Shown one piece after another: positions 1-8,837 of a stretch of DNA of 64,000 bases (positions within the stretch are counted from its first letter, which is position 1; every line of letters starts with the position of its first letter). Below the pieces are notes generated by a model. The model worked only from the letters and a program-made list of their open reading frames with translations. It was not told where the DNA came from and made no database searches. The stretch is from Sphingomonas jatrophae (lineage in GTDB: Bacteria; Pseudomonadota; Alphaproteobacteria; Sphingomonadales; Sphingomonadaceae). Location: contig NZ_FOZG01000001.1 of the NCBI RefSeq assembly GCF_900113315.1, forward strand, positions 1,054,001-1,118,000, written 5' to 3'. Position numbers and translations under genes: made by a program.

Positions 1-1045
1 CGATCACCGCGGCCGCCAGCGCCTCTCCCTCGGCGACGATTAGGTCACGCCCGGGCACGGCGTCGATGCCCTCGCGCGCCTGGGGGGAGGCGACGACCGC
101 GCGGGCCATCGCCATCGCCTCAAGCACCTTGTTCTGCACGCCGCGCGCGATGGTGAGCGGCGCGACGACCACGTCGGCGCGGGCGAGCCAGGTACGCGTG
201 TCGGGCACCTCGCCGGTCACGGTTACGCCTGGCAGCGCCGCCAGCGCGCGCACCGCGGGCGTAGGCGCACGCCCGACGATGGCGAAGGCGGCGACAGGAT
301 GCGCGGTGCGGATGAGCGGCAGCGCATCCGTGGCGAAGCGCGTCACCGCCCCGACGTTCGGCGGGTAATCCATCTGGCCGGTGAACAGGATCAGCGGGCC
401 GTCATGTGCGATGGGCGGCACGGCGGCGGGATCGTAGCGGGCGAGATCGATGCCATTCTCGATCACCACCGCGTTCGTGGCGCCCGAGCGGGTGCGGAAC
501 AGCGCCGCCTCCGCCTCGCTGACGAAGCTGGCGGCGTGCGCGCGCTTCGCCTGCGCGGCTTCGTAAGCGGCGAGACGGCGGCCCTCGCGGCGGTGGACCC
601 ACGCCATCGGGCCGCTGCCCTGTCCATAAGCCTCGAACTTGGCGCTATCGACGTCGACCAGATCGAGCAGCAGGCGCCCCTTGAACTCCGCCGGCACGGC
701 GCGCGCGGTCTGGCCGGAGAAGGCCACGATCGTGTCGATCGGCTCCGCCGCCAGCAAGTCCGCGACCGCGCGCGCGAAAGCGGGTTCGCCATAGGCCTCG
801 ACCGAGACGGGCGTGCCGCGGGCGAGTGCGATCAGTCCGGCGACAGGCGTGGAGCGGCGACGCGGCACCAGCGCCACGCGGCCGAGACGGTCGCGCAGAG
901 GATCCTCCCCCTCCCCATCGGCGAAGGCGACGAGGTGGACGCGACCCAGCCGGGTGAGCGCCTGGAGCAGGTGGTAGGAGCGGATGCGGTCGCCGCGGTC
1001 GGGCGGCCAGGGCGTGCGGTGCGCCAGGAACAATATGTCGCCCAT
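1..1045 (-). CDS. Sugar transferase, PEP-CTERM/XrtA system-associated (3' end outside window)
   Basis: Glycosyltransferase of the exosortase-A exopolysaccharide locus (TIGR03087-like, from memory), expected to add a sugar to the lipid-linked repeat unit at the inner membrane. The frame is open from the ATG to the window edge (348 codons), so the C-terminus is missing. The N-terminus MGDILFLAHRTPWPPDRGDR is characteristic of this family, and a later segment GQMDYPPNVGAVTRFA matches its conserved 'G.mdy.pN..A' region. The start overlaps the stop of the upstream FemAB-like gene by one base (TGATG), which indicates translational coupling. It is the last visible gene of the leftward operon; xrtA would be expected just beyond base 1. 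Confidence 0.9.
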   Translation of the reverse strand, partial: MGDILFLAHRTPWPPDRGDRIRSYHLLQALTRLGRVHLVAFADGEGEDPLRDRLGRVALVPRRRSTPVAGLIALARGTPVSVEAYGEPAFARAVADLLAAEPIDTIVAFSGQTARAVPAEFKGRLLLDLVDVDSAKFEAYGQGSGPMAWVHRREGRRLAAYEAAQAKRAHAASFVSEAEAALFRTRSGATNAVVIENGIDLARYDPAAVPPIAHDGPLILFTGQMDYPPNVGAVTRFATDALPLIRTAHPVAAFAIVGRAPTPAVRALAALPGVTVTGEVPDTRTWLARADVVVAPLTIARGVQNKVLEAMAMARAVVASPQAREGIDAVPGRDLIVAEGEALAAAVI

Positions 1046-2091
1046 CAACCGAGCCCGCGCGAAATCCCCGGGCCGAGGAGATTGGCGACGCGCAGCGGCA
1101 GCTTCTGCCACAGCGCCACCTGCATGCGATATTTCGGGCTGAGCGGGTTGATCTCGCGCTTCGCCTCGCCCGCTGCGGTGCGCGACGCGTAGGCGAGCGG
1201 CACGGCCTCGAACCCCCAGTTGCGCTTAAACGCGGCGGCGCCGGTGCCGACCTTGGAGCGGCCAAAATCGAATGAGGTGCAGCCCCGCTCCCGCGCATGG
1301 CGCATCAGCGCGAAATACATCAGGTCGTTCGCGCGCCACGTCCGCGCCTCCGCCGTGCCGCCGCCCCAGTAGGGCATGACGCAACCGCGCCAGTAGAGCG
1401 ACAGGACGGAGGCGATGGCCCGCCCGTCATGCCGGACGGTGAGGATGTCCGCTTCCTCGCCGAAACGCTCCAGCACCTCGGCGAACATGCGGCGGGGGAA
1501 GACGGGGGTGCCGAGATTGCGCACGCTTGTCGCGTAGACGGCGTGGTGCGTGGCGACGTCGCGGCCGATCTCGACCTCGAGATCGAAGCCGAGCGCGCGG
1601 CGCACCTCGGCGCGCTGCTTGCGCGGGATCGCCTTCAGCTCCGCCTCGTCATCGGCGGCGATGGGGCGGGTGAAGCCGACGTAGCTCGTCTCGTCGCGCG
1701 CCCAGCCTTCGGGAAGGTGGCCGCCACGCAACTCCAGCGTCGGACAGACGCGGCGTTCGGCCTGATCCCACGCCGCCTCGGCAAGCAGCTCGGCGGTCGC
1801 ATCGTCATCGGCGATGATGCCGCCGCCGACCGCGAAGCCCGACGAGACGAGCGCGCGGCCGAACAAAGGCGAATGCACTTCCGTCAGCGGCACGAAGCCG
1901 GTCAGCGCGCCACCCCGCTCCGCCACCAGCGCGACGTGACGCTGACCGCAGCCGGCGGCGACGCCGCGGCCCCAAGCGGCGAGATGGAACGGCGTGCCTT
2001 GCGGATGCTCGCGCGCATAAGCATCGAGCCGCGCATCGTCATGGAGCTCGCCCAGGCGGATGCGGGTGCGCAGCAGCGGACCTTCCTTCAC
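1045..2091 (-). CDS. FemAB family protein, XrtA/PEP-CTERM system-associated
   Basis: A 348-residue FemAB/GNAT-fold protein (TIGR03019-like). FemAB relatives transfer aminoacyl or acyl groups; in this locus the acceptor is unknown, perhaps the exopolysaccharide or its precursor. I chose the GTG that overlaps the deacetylase stop by four bases (GTGA); a longer ATG start at 2133 would overlap that gene by 46 bp and add residues that look unlike the family. The body shows the acetyltransferase_6-type layout, with an ending of the type 'TSFDFGRSKVGTGAAAFKRN' that is typical of these proteins. It sits between the deacetylase and the sugar transferase in a tightly packed operon. Confidence 0.88.
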   Translation of the reverse strand: MKEGPLLRTRIRLGELHDDARLDAYAREHPQGTPFHLAAWGRGVAAGCGQRHVALVAERGGALTGFVPLTEVHSPLFGRALVSSGFAVGGGIIADDDATAELLAEAAWDQAERRVCPTLELRGGHLPEGWARDETSYVGFTRPIAADDEAELKAIPRKQRAEVRRALGFDLEVEIGRDVATHHAVYATSVRNLGTPVFPRRMFAEVLERFGEEADILTVRHDGRAIASVLSLYWRGCVMPYWGGGTAEARTWRANDLMYFALMRHARERGCTSFDFGRSKVGTGAAAFKRNWGFEAVPLAYASRTAAGEAKREINPLSPKYRMQVALWQKLPLRVANLLGPGISRGLG

Positions 2092-2969
2092 GCGGCAGCC
2101 CGGCGGGCGACCACGCGGTCGGTGCGATCCCATGCCACCGCGCGCAGCATCTTCTCCAGCTTGCCTTCCATCGCCGACAGTCGGCTGTAATGGCGCAGGC
2201 GCGAGCGGAGCGGCGCCTGTTCGACGCGCGGCTGCTCAGGATCGATCTCCCACGGGTGAAAATAGAAGATGGCGGGCTGGCCGGCACGGTTCACCTGACC
2301 CACTGCCCAGCGGCTGAAGGCGAAGGGCAACAGGCGGAAGAAGCCCCCGCCTCCCGCCGCCAGCGTGCGGCCGGCGGCACGCGCCGTCGTCACCGGCAGC
2401 TCGACGAGCGGACTGCCCTTGACCGGCGACCAGGCGAAGCGGGGCGAGTCCGGCCAGCCATAATGATCGTGCCGCACGGGCGCGACGGACGAGGAATAGG
2501 CATAGCCCTCCTCCGCCAGGATCGGGTGCGCCCAGGGCGTGCGCGCGTCGATCGAGAAGCTGGGGGCGCGGTAACCGGTGACGGCGACGCCGCCGGCATC
2601 CTCCAGCGTGTCGCGCGTGCGGCGCAGATCCGCGCGGAACTCGTCCGGCGTCATGGTGAAAACGCGCGCATGATCCCAGCCGTGGCTCGCCAGCTCGTGC
2701 CCCGCAGCGACGATGCGGCGCATCAGCGAGGGATGGCGCGCCGCCACATAGCCGAGCGTGAAGAAGGTGGCCTTCACCCCTGCCCGCTCGAACAGAGCAA
2801 GGCAGGCATCGGTGTTGCGCTCGACCCGGCTCTCGCACAGGTCCCAGCCGGCGCGATCGATCGTCCGCTCGAACGCGCCGACCTGATACCAGTCCTCGAC
2901 ATCGACCGACATCGCGTTGACGATGCGCGTATCCTGCGCACGCGTGATGCGGCCCTCGGGCGCGCTCAT
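2088..2969 (-). CDS. Polysaccharide deacetylase, XrtA-associated (DUF3473 type)
   Basis: NodB-homology deacetylase (TIGR03006-like), 293 residues. It is expected to remove N- or O-acetyl groups from the secreted polysaccharide or its precursor. The NodB metal site is visible as SVDVEDWYQV near residues 21-30 (catalytic/metal Asp) and HELASHGWDH about 70 residues later (metal His pair). A C-terminal stretch with FYFHPWEIDPEQPR is the DUF3473 part characteristic of the exosortase variant. The ATG lies a few bases after the ATPase stop; an internal ATG at 2912 (MSVDVED) is a possible alternative start. It is followed by the FemAB gene with a GTGA overlap. Confidence 0.92.
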   Translation of the reverse strand: MSAPEGRITRAQDTRIVNAMSVDVEDWYQVGAFERTIDRAGWDLCESRVERNTDACLALFERAGVKATFFTLGYVAARHPSLMRRIVAAGHELASHGWDHARVFTMTPDEFRADLRRTRDTLEDAGGVAVTGYRAPSFSIDARTPWAHPILAEEGYAYSSSVAPVRHDHYGWPDSPRFAWSPVKGSPLVELPVTTARAAGRTLAAGGGGFFRLLPFAFSRWAVGQVNRAGQPAIFYFHPWEIDPEQPRVEQAPLRSRLRHYSRLSAMEGKLEKMLRAVAWDRTDRVVARRAAA

Positions 2970-2973
2970 CGCG

Positions 2974-3990
2974 TCAGGCGACCGAACGGGGATAGCGGCC
3001 GCTGCGGTCGTCGCTCTCGATCCATTCGACCAGCAGGCTCAGCACGCGCTTGAGCACGGCATCCTGCTCCTCGAGCCGCGCGTCCTGCGCGTAGAGGCGT
3101 GCCTCCAACTGGGCGAGGCGATCGGCAAGGCCGGAATCGATCACGGCCGCCTCGGCCGGCCTGTCGGGGGCGGCCAGATCGTCCTTGGCCATGTCGGCGG
3201 CGGCAGCCTCGACCAGCCGTGCGTCGATGGTGGTCGCCTCCTCCACGGCGGCCATCAGCAGCGTGCGCCCGGCGAGCATGTTCACCCGCCGCGGCACGCC
3301 CGCCGAATGCGCGTGGAGCGCAGCGAAGGCATCGGCGGTGAAGGCGGGATTGCCCGTCCAGCCGGCCTTCTTCAGCCGGTGGAGGATGTACGGGCCAACC
3401 TCATCCGCGCCGATCGGATCGAGGTGGTGCGTCGCGATGACACGCTGGCGCAGCTGCTCCAGCCGCTCCTCGCCGTTCAGCGCCGCGCGGAACTCCGGCT
3501 GGCCGAGGAGGAAGATCTGGAGCAGCGCCTGGCCGCCACCCTGAAAGTTGGAGAGCATGCGCAGCTCTTCCAGCGCGTCGCGGCCGAGCAGCTGCGCCTC
3601 GTCGACCACCAGCAGCGTGCGCTTGCCCGCGCGGGCCGAGTCGTGCAGCCGCCGCTCGATCCGGTCGATCAGCTGCGCCTTGGCGACATCCTCGGTGGCG
3701 AGGCCGAGCGTCTGCGCCACCAGCCGCAGCAGATCGTCCGCGCCGACCTGGGTGGAGACGAGCTGGACGACGTTCAGCCGCGCCCGATCGATCGTCTCCA
3801 TCAGGTGCGCGACCAGCGTCGTCTTGCCGGTGCCGACGTCACCCGTGATGACGATGAAGCCTTCGCCCTGCGCCAGGCCATAGCCGAGATAGGCCATCGC
3901 CTTCCGGTGCGTCGCGCTGTCGAAATAGAAGCGCGGATCCGGCGTCAGCTGGAAGGGTCGGTCGGCCAGGCCGTAATGTTCATCATACAT
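2974..3990 (-). CDS. XrtA/PEP-CTERM system-associated ATPase (AAA, ExeA/GspA-like)
   Basis: A 338-residue cytoplasmic AAA ATPase (TIGR03015-like 'putative secretion ATPase'). Walker A GDVGTGKTT spans residues 50-58 and Walker B LLVVDEAQ residues 126-133. The N-terminus MYDEHYGLADRPFQLTPDP is the family signature also seen in ExeA-type proteins. The C-terminal 40 residues are rich in heptad-like Leu/Glu/Arg and may form a coiled coil ('LAQLEARLYAQDARLEEQDA'). In this locus it probably energises or regulates assembly or export of the polysaccharide; the exact role is unproven. It is followed closely by the deacetylase. Confidence 0.93.
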   Translation of the reverse strand: MYDEHYGLADRPFQLTPDPRFYFDSATHRKAMAYLGYGLAQGEGFIVITGDVGTGKTTLVAHLMETIDRARLNVVQLVSTQVGADDLLRLVAQTLGLATEDVAKAQLIDRIERRLHDSARAGKRTLLVVDEAQLLGRDALEELRMLSNFQGGGQALLQIFLLGQPEFRAALNGEERLEQLRQRVIATHHLDPIGADEVGPYILHRLKKAGWTGNPAFTADAFAALHAHSAGVPRRVNMLAGRTLLMAAVEEATTIDARLVEAAAADMAKDDLAAPDRPAEAAVIDSGLADRLAQLEARLYAQDARLEEQDAVLKRVLSLLVEWIESDDRSGRYPRSVA

Positions 3991-4029
3991 GCGAAACGCC
4001 TCCGCGTCGGGCGCTAACCCGGCGTATCT

Positions 4030-5646
4030 TTAAAACTGGTAGCGCATGCCGACCAGCAACTGCCCCGAGACGATGGTATCATAGCCTTCCTGATCGGTGG
4101 CATAGACGCCGGCTGCTGCCGTCCCGCTCAGCCTGCCGGTGAAATCGTGATAGAGCGCGCTGGTTGCACCGCCCGTCACGATATCTCCGCCGTCGAGCAG
4201 CCCGGCCTTGTACCAATCGACATAGATTGCGTTTTCGAGCGTGGTCTGCGGTGACAGGCGAACGCCGAGATTGGCCTGCGCGCTGACGCTTTCATCCTTC
4301 ACGCGGGCGATGTTGAAGATGGTGCCATAGATCGGCGTCAGATAGCGCCGCTGCGCATAACCCGCCCCGAAGCCGAGCGAGAGCGGCCCGCGGCTGGCGG
4401 AATAGACGGCATAAACGCCGCGCGAGCGGAAATCGCCCGTGGCGAGCGACTGGAACGCATCGTCGAAGCAGCCGCCCGGTCCGTTCGCGCCATTGTTGGA
4501 GAAGACGCAGCCGCCGCCCCGGTTGGAGAATGCGGTGCGCGGCACGGCGATCGTCGTCGGCAGCGCGGACAGGCTGCGGTTAAGCGAGCGGCCGAAGCTG
4601 TCCACCGCATTGTAGACGCCGACCTGCACGCTGGATGTGCTGGAAATCTGATGGTTGAACGATCCGGTGACGGCGAGCTGATCGTAACGCTCGCCCACCG
4701 TCGCGACCAGGGTGGTACGTCGGCTCGGCTTCCAGATCACGCCGGCGTCGTAATAGATGCCGGTATCGTCATAGGCGAGGATGCGCGGCTGGGTCGGATC
4801 CTTGACGTAGCGGCCGCCATTGTCGAGCACGGGCACGCCGCCCGGGCCGATCAGCGGCGTGGCGCTGGACGACCTGATCCACTCATAGCCGGCGCCGGCG
4901 GTGACGGCGAGCGTGGGGCTGACCGGCACGACGATGTCGCCGCGGACATAGTAATCGTGGAAGCGCTGGCTGAGCTCGTTCACCTGCTCGCGGACATAGC
5001 CGCCCGACACGCTCCAGCCGAACGGCAGCTCACCAGGACGCATGCCGACGCTGCCGCTGAGCAGGTGGCTGGTCGACTCGTCGTAGGTCGAGATGCGCTG
5101 CTCGCCCGGCAGCAGGCCGAGATCGCCCTTGTTGTCGACCCGCACCCAGCCGAAGCGATAGAGCGCGTTGATGTCGAGATCGCCGACGCGTGTCGCCAGC
5201 GTCGGGCCCGCATAGGCGCCGAAGGTCTGGGCGACGTTGGGCTGGTTGCCGGTGATGATGGCCGGGGCGAAGCCGCGAATGTCGACGCGGGTGCGCGCCG
5301 CGATGCCGCCCGCCTCGAAATCGAGCAGGTTGTCGACCAGCTTGTAGTTGAGCCGCGCGACGCCGCTATGCGTATCCGCATCGCCGTAGCTGTCGTCCCA
5401 GCTGAACTGATGTTCGTAGCGGTAGGAGATGCCGGCCGACAGGCGGCGCGTGTCGATCGTGCCGTCCACGCCTGCGGCGACGCCGGTATAGGTGACGACA
5501 TCGTCGTCGAAGCTGGGCCCCGCAATCTGCGCGACGAGGGTCTGGTTCGCCTCGACATAGGGGCGGATCGTGGTGCGCTGCGCCGCGGCCGGGGCGGCGA
5601 GCGCCGACGCGGCGAGCAGGCCCGCAATGGCGAACCGGGGGGCCAT
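4030..5646 (-). CDS. XrtA-associated outer-membrane beta-barrel protein (TIGR03016-like)
   Basis: A 538-residue protein with an N-terminal signal peptide (MAPRFAIAGLLAASALAAPA..AQ). The rest consists of alternating amphipathic beta strands rich in Tyr, Gly, Asp and Arg, ending in a terminal aromatic (…VGMRYQF), the usual last-strand signature for BamA-dependent insertion. This matches the exosortase-locus outer-membrane family TIGR03016, probably the porin or exit channel for the polysaccharide or a partner of the export lipoprotein. Its ATG overlaps the kinase stop (TGATG), so the two are coupled. A two-cysteine loop (GGGCVFSNNGANGPGGCF) lies in the middle. Confidence 0.88.
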   Translation of the reverse strand: MAPRFAIAGLLAASALAAPAAAQRTTIRPYVEANQTLVAQIAGPSFDDDVVTYTGVAAGVDGTIDTRRLSAGISYRYEHQFSWDDSYGDADTHSGVARLNYKLVDNLLDFEAGGIAARTRVDIRGFAPAIITGNQPNVAQTFGAYAGPTLATRVGDLDINALYRFGWVRVDNKGDLGLLPGEQRISTYDESTSHLLSGSVGMRPGELPFGWSVSGGYVREQVNELSQRFHDYYVRGDIVVPVSPTLAVTAGAGYEWIRSSSATPLIGPGGVPVLDNGGRYVKDPTQPRILAYDDTGIYYDAGVIWKPSRRTTLVATVGERYDQLAVTGSFNHQISSTSSVQVGVYNAVDSFGRSLNRSLSALPTTIAVPRTAFSNRGGGCVFSNNGANGPGGCFDDAFQSLATGDFRSRGVYAVYSASRGPLSLGFGAGYAQRRYLTPIYGTIFNIARVKDESVSAQANLGVRLSPQTTLENAIYVDWYKAGLLDGGDIVTGGATSALYHDFTGRLSGTAAAGVYATDQEGYDTIVSGQLLVGMRYQF

Positions 5647-6518
5647 CAGGCGTCCTTTCCGTAATAGCCGCCGAAGCGCCGCGTGCCGCCATGATAGGTG
5701 ACGGCATTGAGCAGCAGCTGGAGCCGCGGGCAGGCGGAGAGCAGGCCCACCGCCTCCTTCAGCTCCGCCTCACCGGTGCTGTCCGCGCGGACGACGAGCA
5801 AGGTCTGCCCGACATGCAGCGCGAGGGCGGCGGCAGGCGACGCGGCAAGCGCGGGCGGCGAATCGAAGATGATCAGGCGGCGATCGCTGCGGCTGCTCAA
5901 GCGTTCCAGCAGCGAGCCCATCCGATCGGACGCGATCAGCTCGGTCGCGTTCGGCACGGGCTGGCCCGCGGGCAGGACGGACAGGGCGCCAATGTCGGTG
6001 CGGACGATGCAGCCTTCGACATCGACATGCGGATCGGCCAGCGCATCGAGCAGCCCCGGCCCTTCTTCCAGCCCCAGCACGCGCGGCACGGACGGGCGCG
6101 CCACGTCGGCATCGACCAGCAGCACCTCCCAATCCCGCTCGCTCGCGAGGCTGAGCGCGAGATTGGCGGCGCAGAAGGTCTTGCCCTCCCCCTCGCGGGC
6201 GGAAGCGATCAGGACCATGCGGTCACGCGCGGTGGCGCCGGGTGCGCCCGCCGCGAGCAGCAGCTGGCGCTTGACGATGCGCATCTCCTCCGCGAGCGCG
6301 GACGGGATCGCATCGGGCAGGATGAAGCCCTGCGTCTCCAGCAGGTCGCGCGGGATGGTGCCGCGGCGCGCAGCGGCACGGCGCCAGCCGCCCTCGGGCT
6401 CGACCACCGTCGCGGGTGCATCCTCCGCGACAGGCAGAGCGTGGGCGCGGGCGGCGGCCTCGAAGTCGAAGGCGCGGGCAGCGCGCTCCAGCAGCGAACG
6501 GGCGGGGCTGTCGGTCAT
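5646..6518 (-). CDS. XrtA-associated tyrosine autokinase (BY-kinase, CpsD/Wzc-C type)
   Basis: A stand-alone bacterial tyrosine kinase of 290 residues (TIGR03018-like). Walker A SAREGEGKT is at residues 106-114, Walker A' LVDADVARPS at 134-143, and Walker B LIIFDSPP at 215-222. The C-terminus carries few tyrosines (Y275, Y285, Y286) rather than a long Tyr cluster, so the autophosphorylation tail is minimal. It works with the membrane chain-length protein encoded just upstream to control polymer length and export. It is co-transcribed between the chain-length determinant and the outer-membrane barrel. Confidence 0.93.
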   Translation of the reverse strand: MTDSPARSLLERAARAFDFEAAARAHALPVAEDAPATVVEPEGGWRRAAARRGTIPRDLLETQGFILPDAIPSALAEEMRIVKRQLLLAAGAPGATARDRMVLIASAREGEGKTFCAANLALSLASERDWEVLLVDADVARPSVPRVLGLEEGPGLLDALADPHVDVEGCIVRTDIGALSVLPAGQPVPNATELIASDRMGSLLERLSSRSDRRLIIFDSPPALAASPAAALALHVGQTLLVVRADSTGEAELKEAVGLLSACPRLQLLLNAVTYHGGTRRFGGYYGKDA

Positions 6519-6531
6519 GCTCGGCTCCCTC

Positions 6532-8052
6532 TCACGCCACCAGCCCGCGGCGCACGAATTCTACCACCAGCAGCAGCGCGCAGCATGCGGCGAGCGCGCC
6601 GGAGCCGCCGGCGAACCACACCAGCCGCTGGCGCGCCGCGGCGGCCCGGCCGGGCGTCACCACCTCGCCGATCGCGCCGAGCACGGGCAGGCCGCTCGCC
6701 TGCGCCAGCTTCTCGGGCGTGGTGTAGGTGGTCTTCAGCTGGCCGAGCGCGAAGGCGCCCGCCACGCCGGCGCCGAGCGCCACGATCAGCACGCCGAACA
6801 GCAGCAGCGGCCGCGGCGGCGCGACCGGCAGGCGCGGCGACGACGGCGGATCGATCACGCGGAACTGCACCGCATCCGTCTTGCTCGCCACCTCGGAGCG
6901 CAGGCGCACGTCCTCACGATCCTGCAGCAGCTTGTCATACTGCGCCTTCAGCACCTCATAGTCGCGGTTCAGCTGCGCCTGCTGCGCGGCCATCTCCGGC
7001 TCCTCCACCTGCTTGGCGGCGAAGGCGGCCATGTCGCCTGCCAGCTGCGCCTTGCGGGCCTGGAGCGCGGCGACGGTGCCCTGCTTCTCAGCCAGCATCG
7101 CCCGGACGGAGGCGTACATCGGGTTCGCCATCGAGCCCGCGCCGCTCGCCCCGTCGCCACCGGCGGCACGCAGGCGCGCGATCTGGCCCTTGATTGCGAT
7201 CACGTCGGGATGCGCGTCGGTCCAGCCCTTGGCGGTGGCGTCGGCCAGCTGACCTTGCAGCGCGGCGACACGGCCGCCGCCGGTGGTGGCGCCAGGCACC
7301 GGAATGGTGGCGGGCGTCGAGCCGAGCTGGCCGCTCATCGCCGAGGCCGCGCTCTGCGCCGCGATCAACTGCATGTCGACCGAGGACATTTCGGTGCGCG
7401 CCTGTTCCAGCCGCTGCTGGAGCGAACCGGAGCCCGGCAGCATGCCCATGAACTTGCTTTCGAACTCCGCCCGCTTGCGGTCCGCCGCGTCCAGCCCGGC
7501 CTGGCGGCGGGCAAGCTCGCCGTCGAGGAAGCGGATCGTCTGCTCGGTCTCGTCACGGTCGCCGGCGAGGTTTTCCTCGACGAAGATGTCGATCAGCTTT
7601 TGCACGATGGCGCGGGCAAGCTTGGCGTTCTGCGCATCGGACAGGCCGCCGGCACTGGCGCGGGCGGTGATCTCGAACAGATTGTCCTGCTGCGCCTTGA
7701 TCGTGATGGCTCGCGACAGCTTCTCGACCGCGGCGGCGAGATCGGCGTCGCTATGCACTTCCTGCGACAGATCGGTGCCGCGGATCACCTTCTGCAGGTT
7801 CACCCCGCTGGTCAACGTCTGGCGGACCTGATCGATCGTGCGCTGCTGCTCACCCGTCGTGATGCCGATCTTGCCCGGCAGCAGCGTCTGCATCTGGACG
7901 AACACGCGGGCGCGCGATTCGTAGCTGTTGGGGATCAGCGCAACCACCAGCCAGCCGAGCAGGGCGACGCCCCACGCGATCGCCAGCGCCAGCCAACGCC
8001 GACGCCACACGCCATGTGCCGCGATCAGCAGCTCGTTGATCAGCCCCCCCAT
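6532..8052 (-). CDS. XrtA system polysaccharide chain-length determinant (Wzz/Wzc-N type)
   Basis: A 506-residue inner-membrane co-polymerase (TIGR03007-like) that sets exopolysaccharide length and couples to the separate BY-kinase downstream. It has an N-terminal membrane segment (residues ~18-40), a long periplasmic region with coiled-coil stretches, and two C-terminal hydrophobic segments. The last of these comes after the usual 'RLPVAPPRPL' Pro-rich motif. I chose the ATG at 8052 because GAGGAG lies six bases upstream and the protein then starts MGGLINELLIAAHG, as in homologues; a longer start would overlap the export lipoprotein gene. Confidence 0.92.
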   Translation of the reverse strand: MGGLINELLIAAHGVWRRRWLALAIAWGVALLGWLVVALIPNSYESRARVFVQMQTLLPGKIGITTGEQQRTIDQVRQTLTSGVNLQKVIRGTDLSQEVHSDADLAAAVEKLSRAITIKAQQDNLFEITARASAGGLSDAQNAKLARAIVQKLIDIFVEENLAGDRDETEQTIRFLDGELARRQAGLDAADRKRAEFESKFMGMLPGSGSLQQRLEQARTEMSSVDMQLIAAQSAASAMSGQLGSTPATIPVPGATTGGGRVAALQGQLADATAKGWTDAHPDVIAIKGQIARLRAAGGDGASGAGSMANPMYASVRAMLAEKQGTVAALQARKAQLAGDMAAFAAKQVEEPEMAAQQAQLNRDYEVLKAQYDKLLQDREDVRLRSEVASKTDAVQFRVIDPPSSPRLPVAPPRPLLLFGVLIVALGAGVAGAFALGQLKTTYTTPEKLAQASGLPVLGAIGEVVTPGRAAAARQRLVWFAGGSGALAACCALLLVVEFVRRGLVA

Positions 8053-8062
8053 CAGCGGCTCC

Positions 8063-8713
8063 TCAGAACATGCTTTCGGGGATGATGATGACGTCGCCCG
8101 GCTCAAGCTTCACGTTCGCGCTGGAATCGCCGCGCTTCAGCAACGCGCCGATCCGCAGATCGAATTCCTGCTGCTTGCCCGTTTCCTTGTTGAAGCGGAT
8201 CAGCCGCGCCTTGTTGCCGCTGGCGAATTCGTTGAGGCCGCCCACCGCGATCATCGCGTCGAGCAGGGTCATGTTCGCGCGGTACGGCAGGCTGGCGGGC
8301 TTCTCCGTCGCGCCGACGACGCGCACCTGCTGCGAATAGGTGCCGGAGAACTGATCGACGATGACCGAGACGAGCGGCTCCTTGACGTATTTCGTCAGGC
8401 GCTGCGTGATGTCGGCGGCAAGCTCTGTCGGCGTCTTGCCGGTGGCGGGCAGATCCTGGATCAGCGGCGTGGTGATGCGGCCGTCGGGGCGCACCTGCAC
8501 CTTGCCGCCAAGCTCCGGATTCCGCCACACGAAGATGGTCAGCTGATCGAGCGGGCCGATGACATAATCCTCGCTCGGCTTCTCCTCCGTCGCGACGAAG
8601 GAGGCGGGCGGCAGCTGCGGGCCCGTCGCCGTGGTGCAGCCGGACAGCAGCGCAAGCGCCGCTGCCGCCATTCCCGGCGCGAGCGCCATCCGCGAAGACC
8701 GCAAACCCCTCAT
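8063..8713 (-). CDS. Polysaccharide export outer-membrane lipoprotein (Wza-like, XrtA system)
   Basis: A 216-residue Poly_export/SLBB protein (TIGR03027-like), the outer-membrane export component. The N-terminal signal ends in a lipobox (LLSGC), so it should be lipidated and Lol-sorted. The Poly_export motif follows ('YVIGPLDQLTIFVWRNPEL…VRPDGRITTPLI'), then an SLBB region. The ATG at 8713 is preferred over an upstream ATG at 8767 because GAGGTGACG precedes it and the signal peptide then begins directly. It is the first gene of the leftward operon, and an inverted repeat lies in its upstream region. Confidence 0.92.
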   Translation of the reverse strand: MRGLRSSRMALAPGMAAAALALLSGCTTATGPQLPPASFVATEEKPSEDYVIGPLDQLTIFVWRNPELGGKVQVRPDGRITTPLIQDLPATGKTPTELAADITQRLTKYVKEPLVSVIVDQFSGTYSQQVRVVGATEKPASLPYRANMTLLDAMIAVGGLNEFASGNKARLIRFNKETGKQQEFDLRIGALLKRGDSSANVKLEPGDVIIIPESMF

Positions 8714-8758
8714 CGTCACCTCACGCCTGTGCGGGCCCGCCACCTTGGGCGACGGGCA

Positions 8759-8797
8759 TCTGTTCACGTTTCGCTATGCCGCACAGAGGTGAACAGA
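8759..8797. promoter_or_regulatory. 9-bp inverted repeat upstream of the export operon (putative operator)
   Basis: TCTGTTCAC and GTGAACAGA are exact inverted repeats separated by 21 bases, centre to centre about three helical turns. They lie 46-84 bases upstream of the export lipoprotein start, in the only real gap of the operon. This is the expected place for a dimeric regulator site; no regulator is identified. Confidence 0.4.
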
Positions 8798-8837
8798 CGG
8801 TTAGGATTGGTGGCGGTTAACCCTACTCCCGGCCCTT

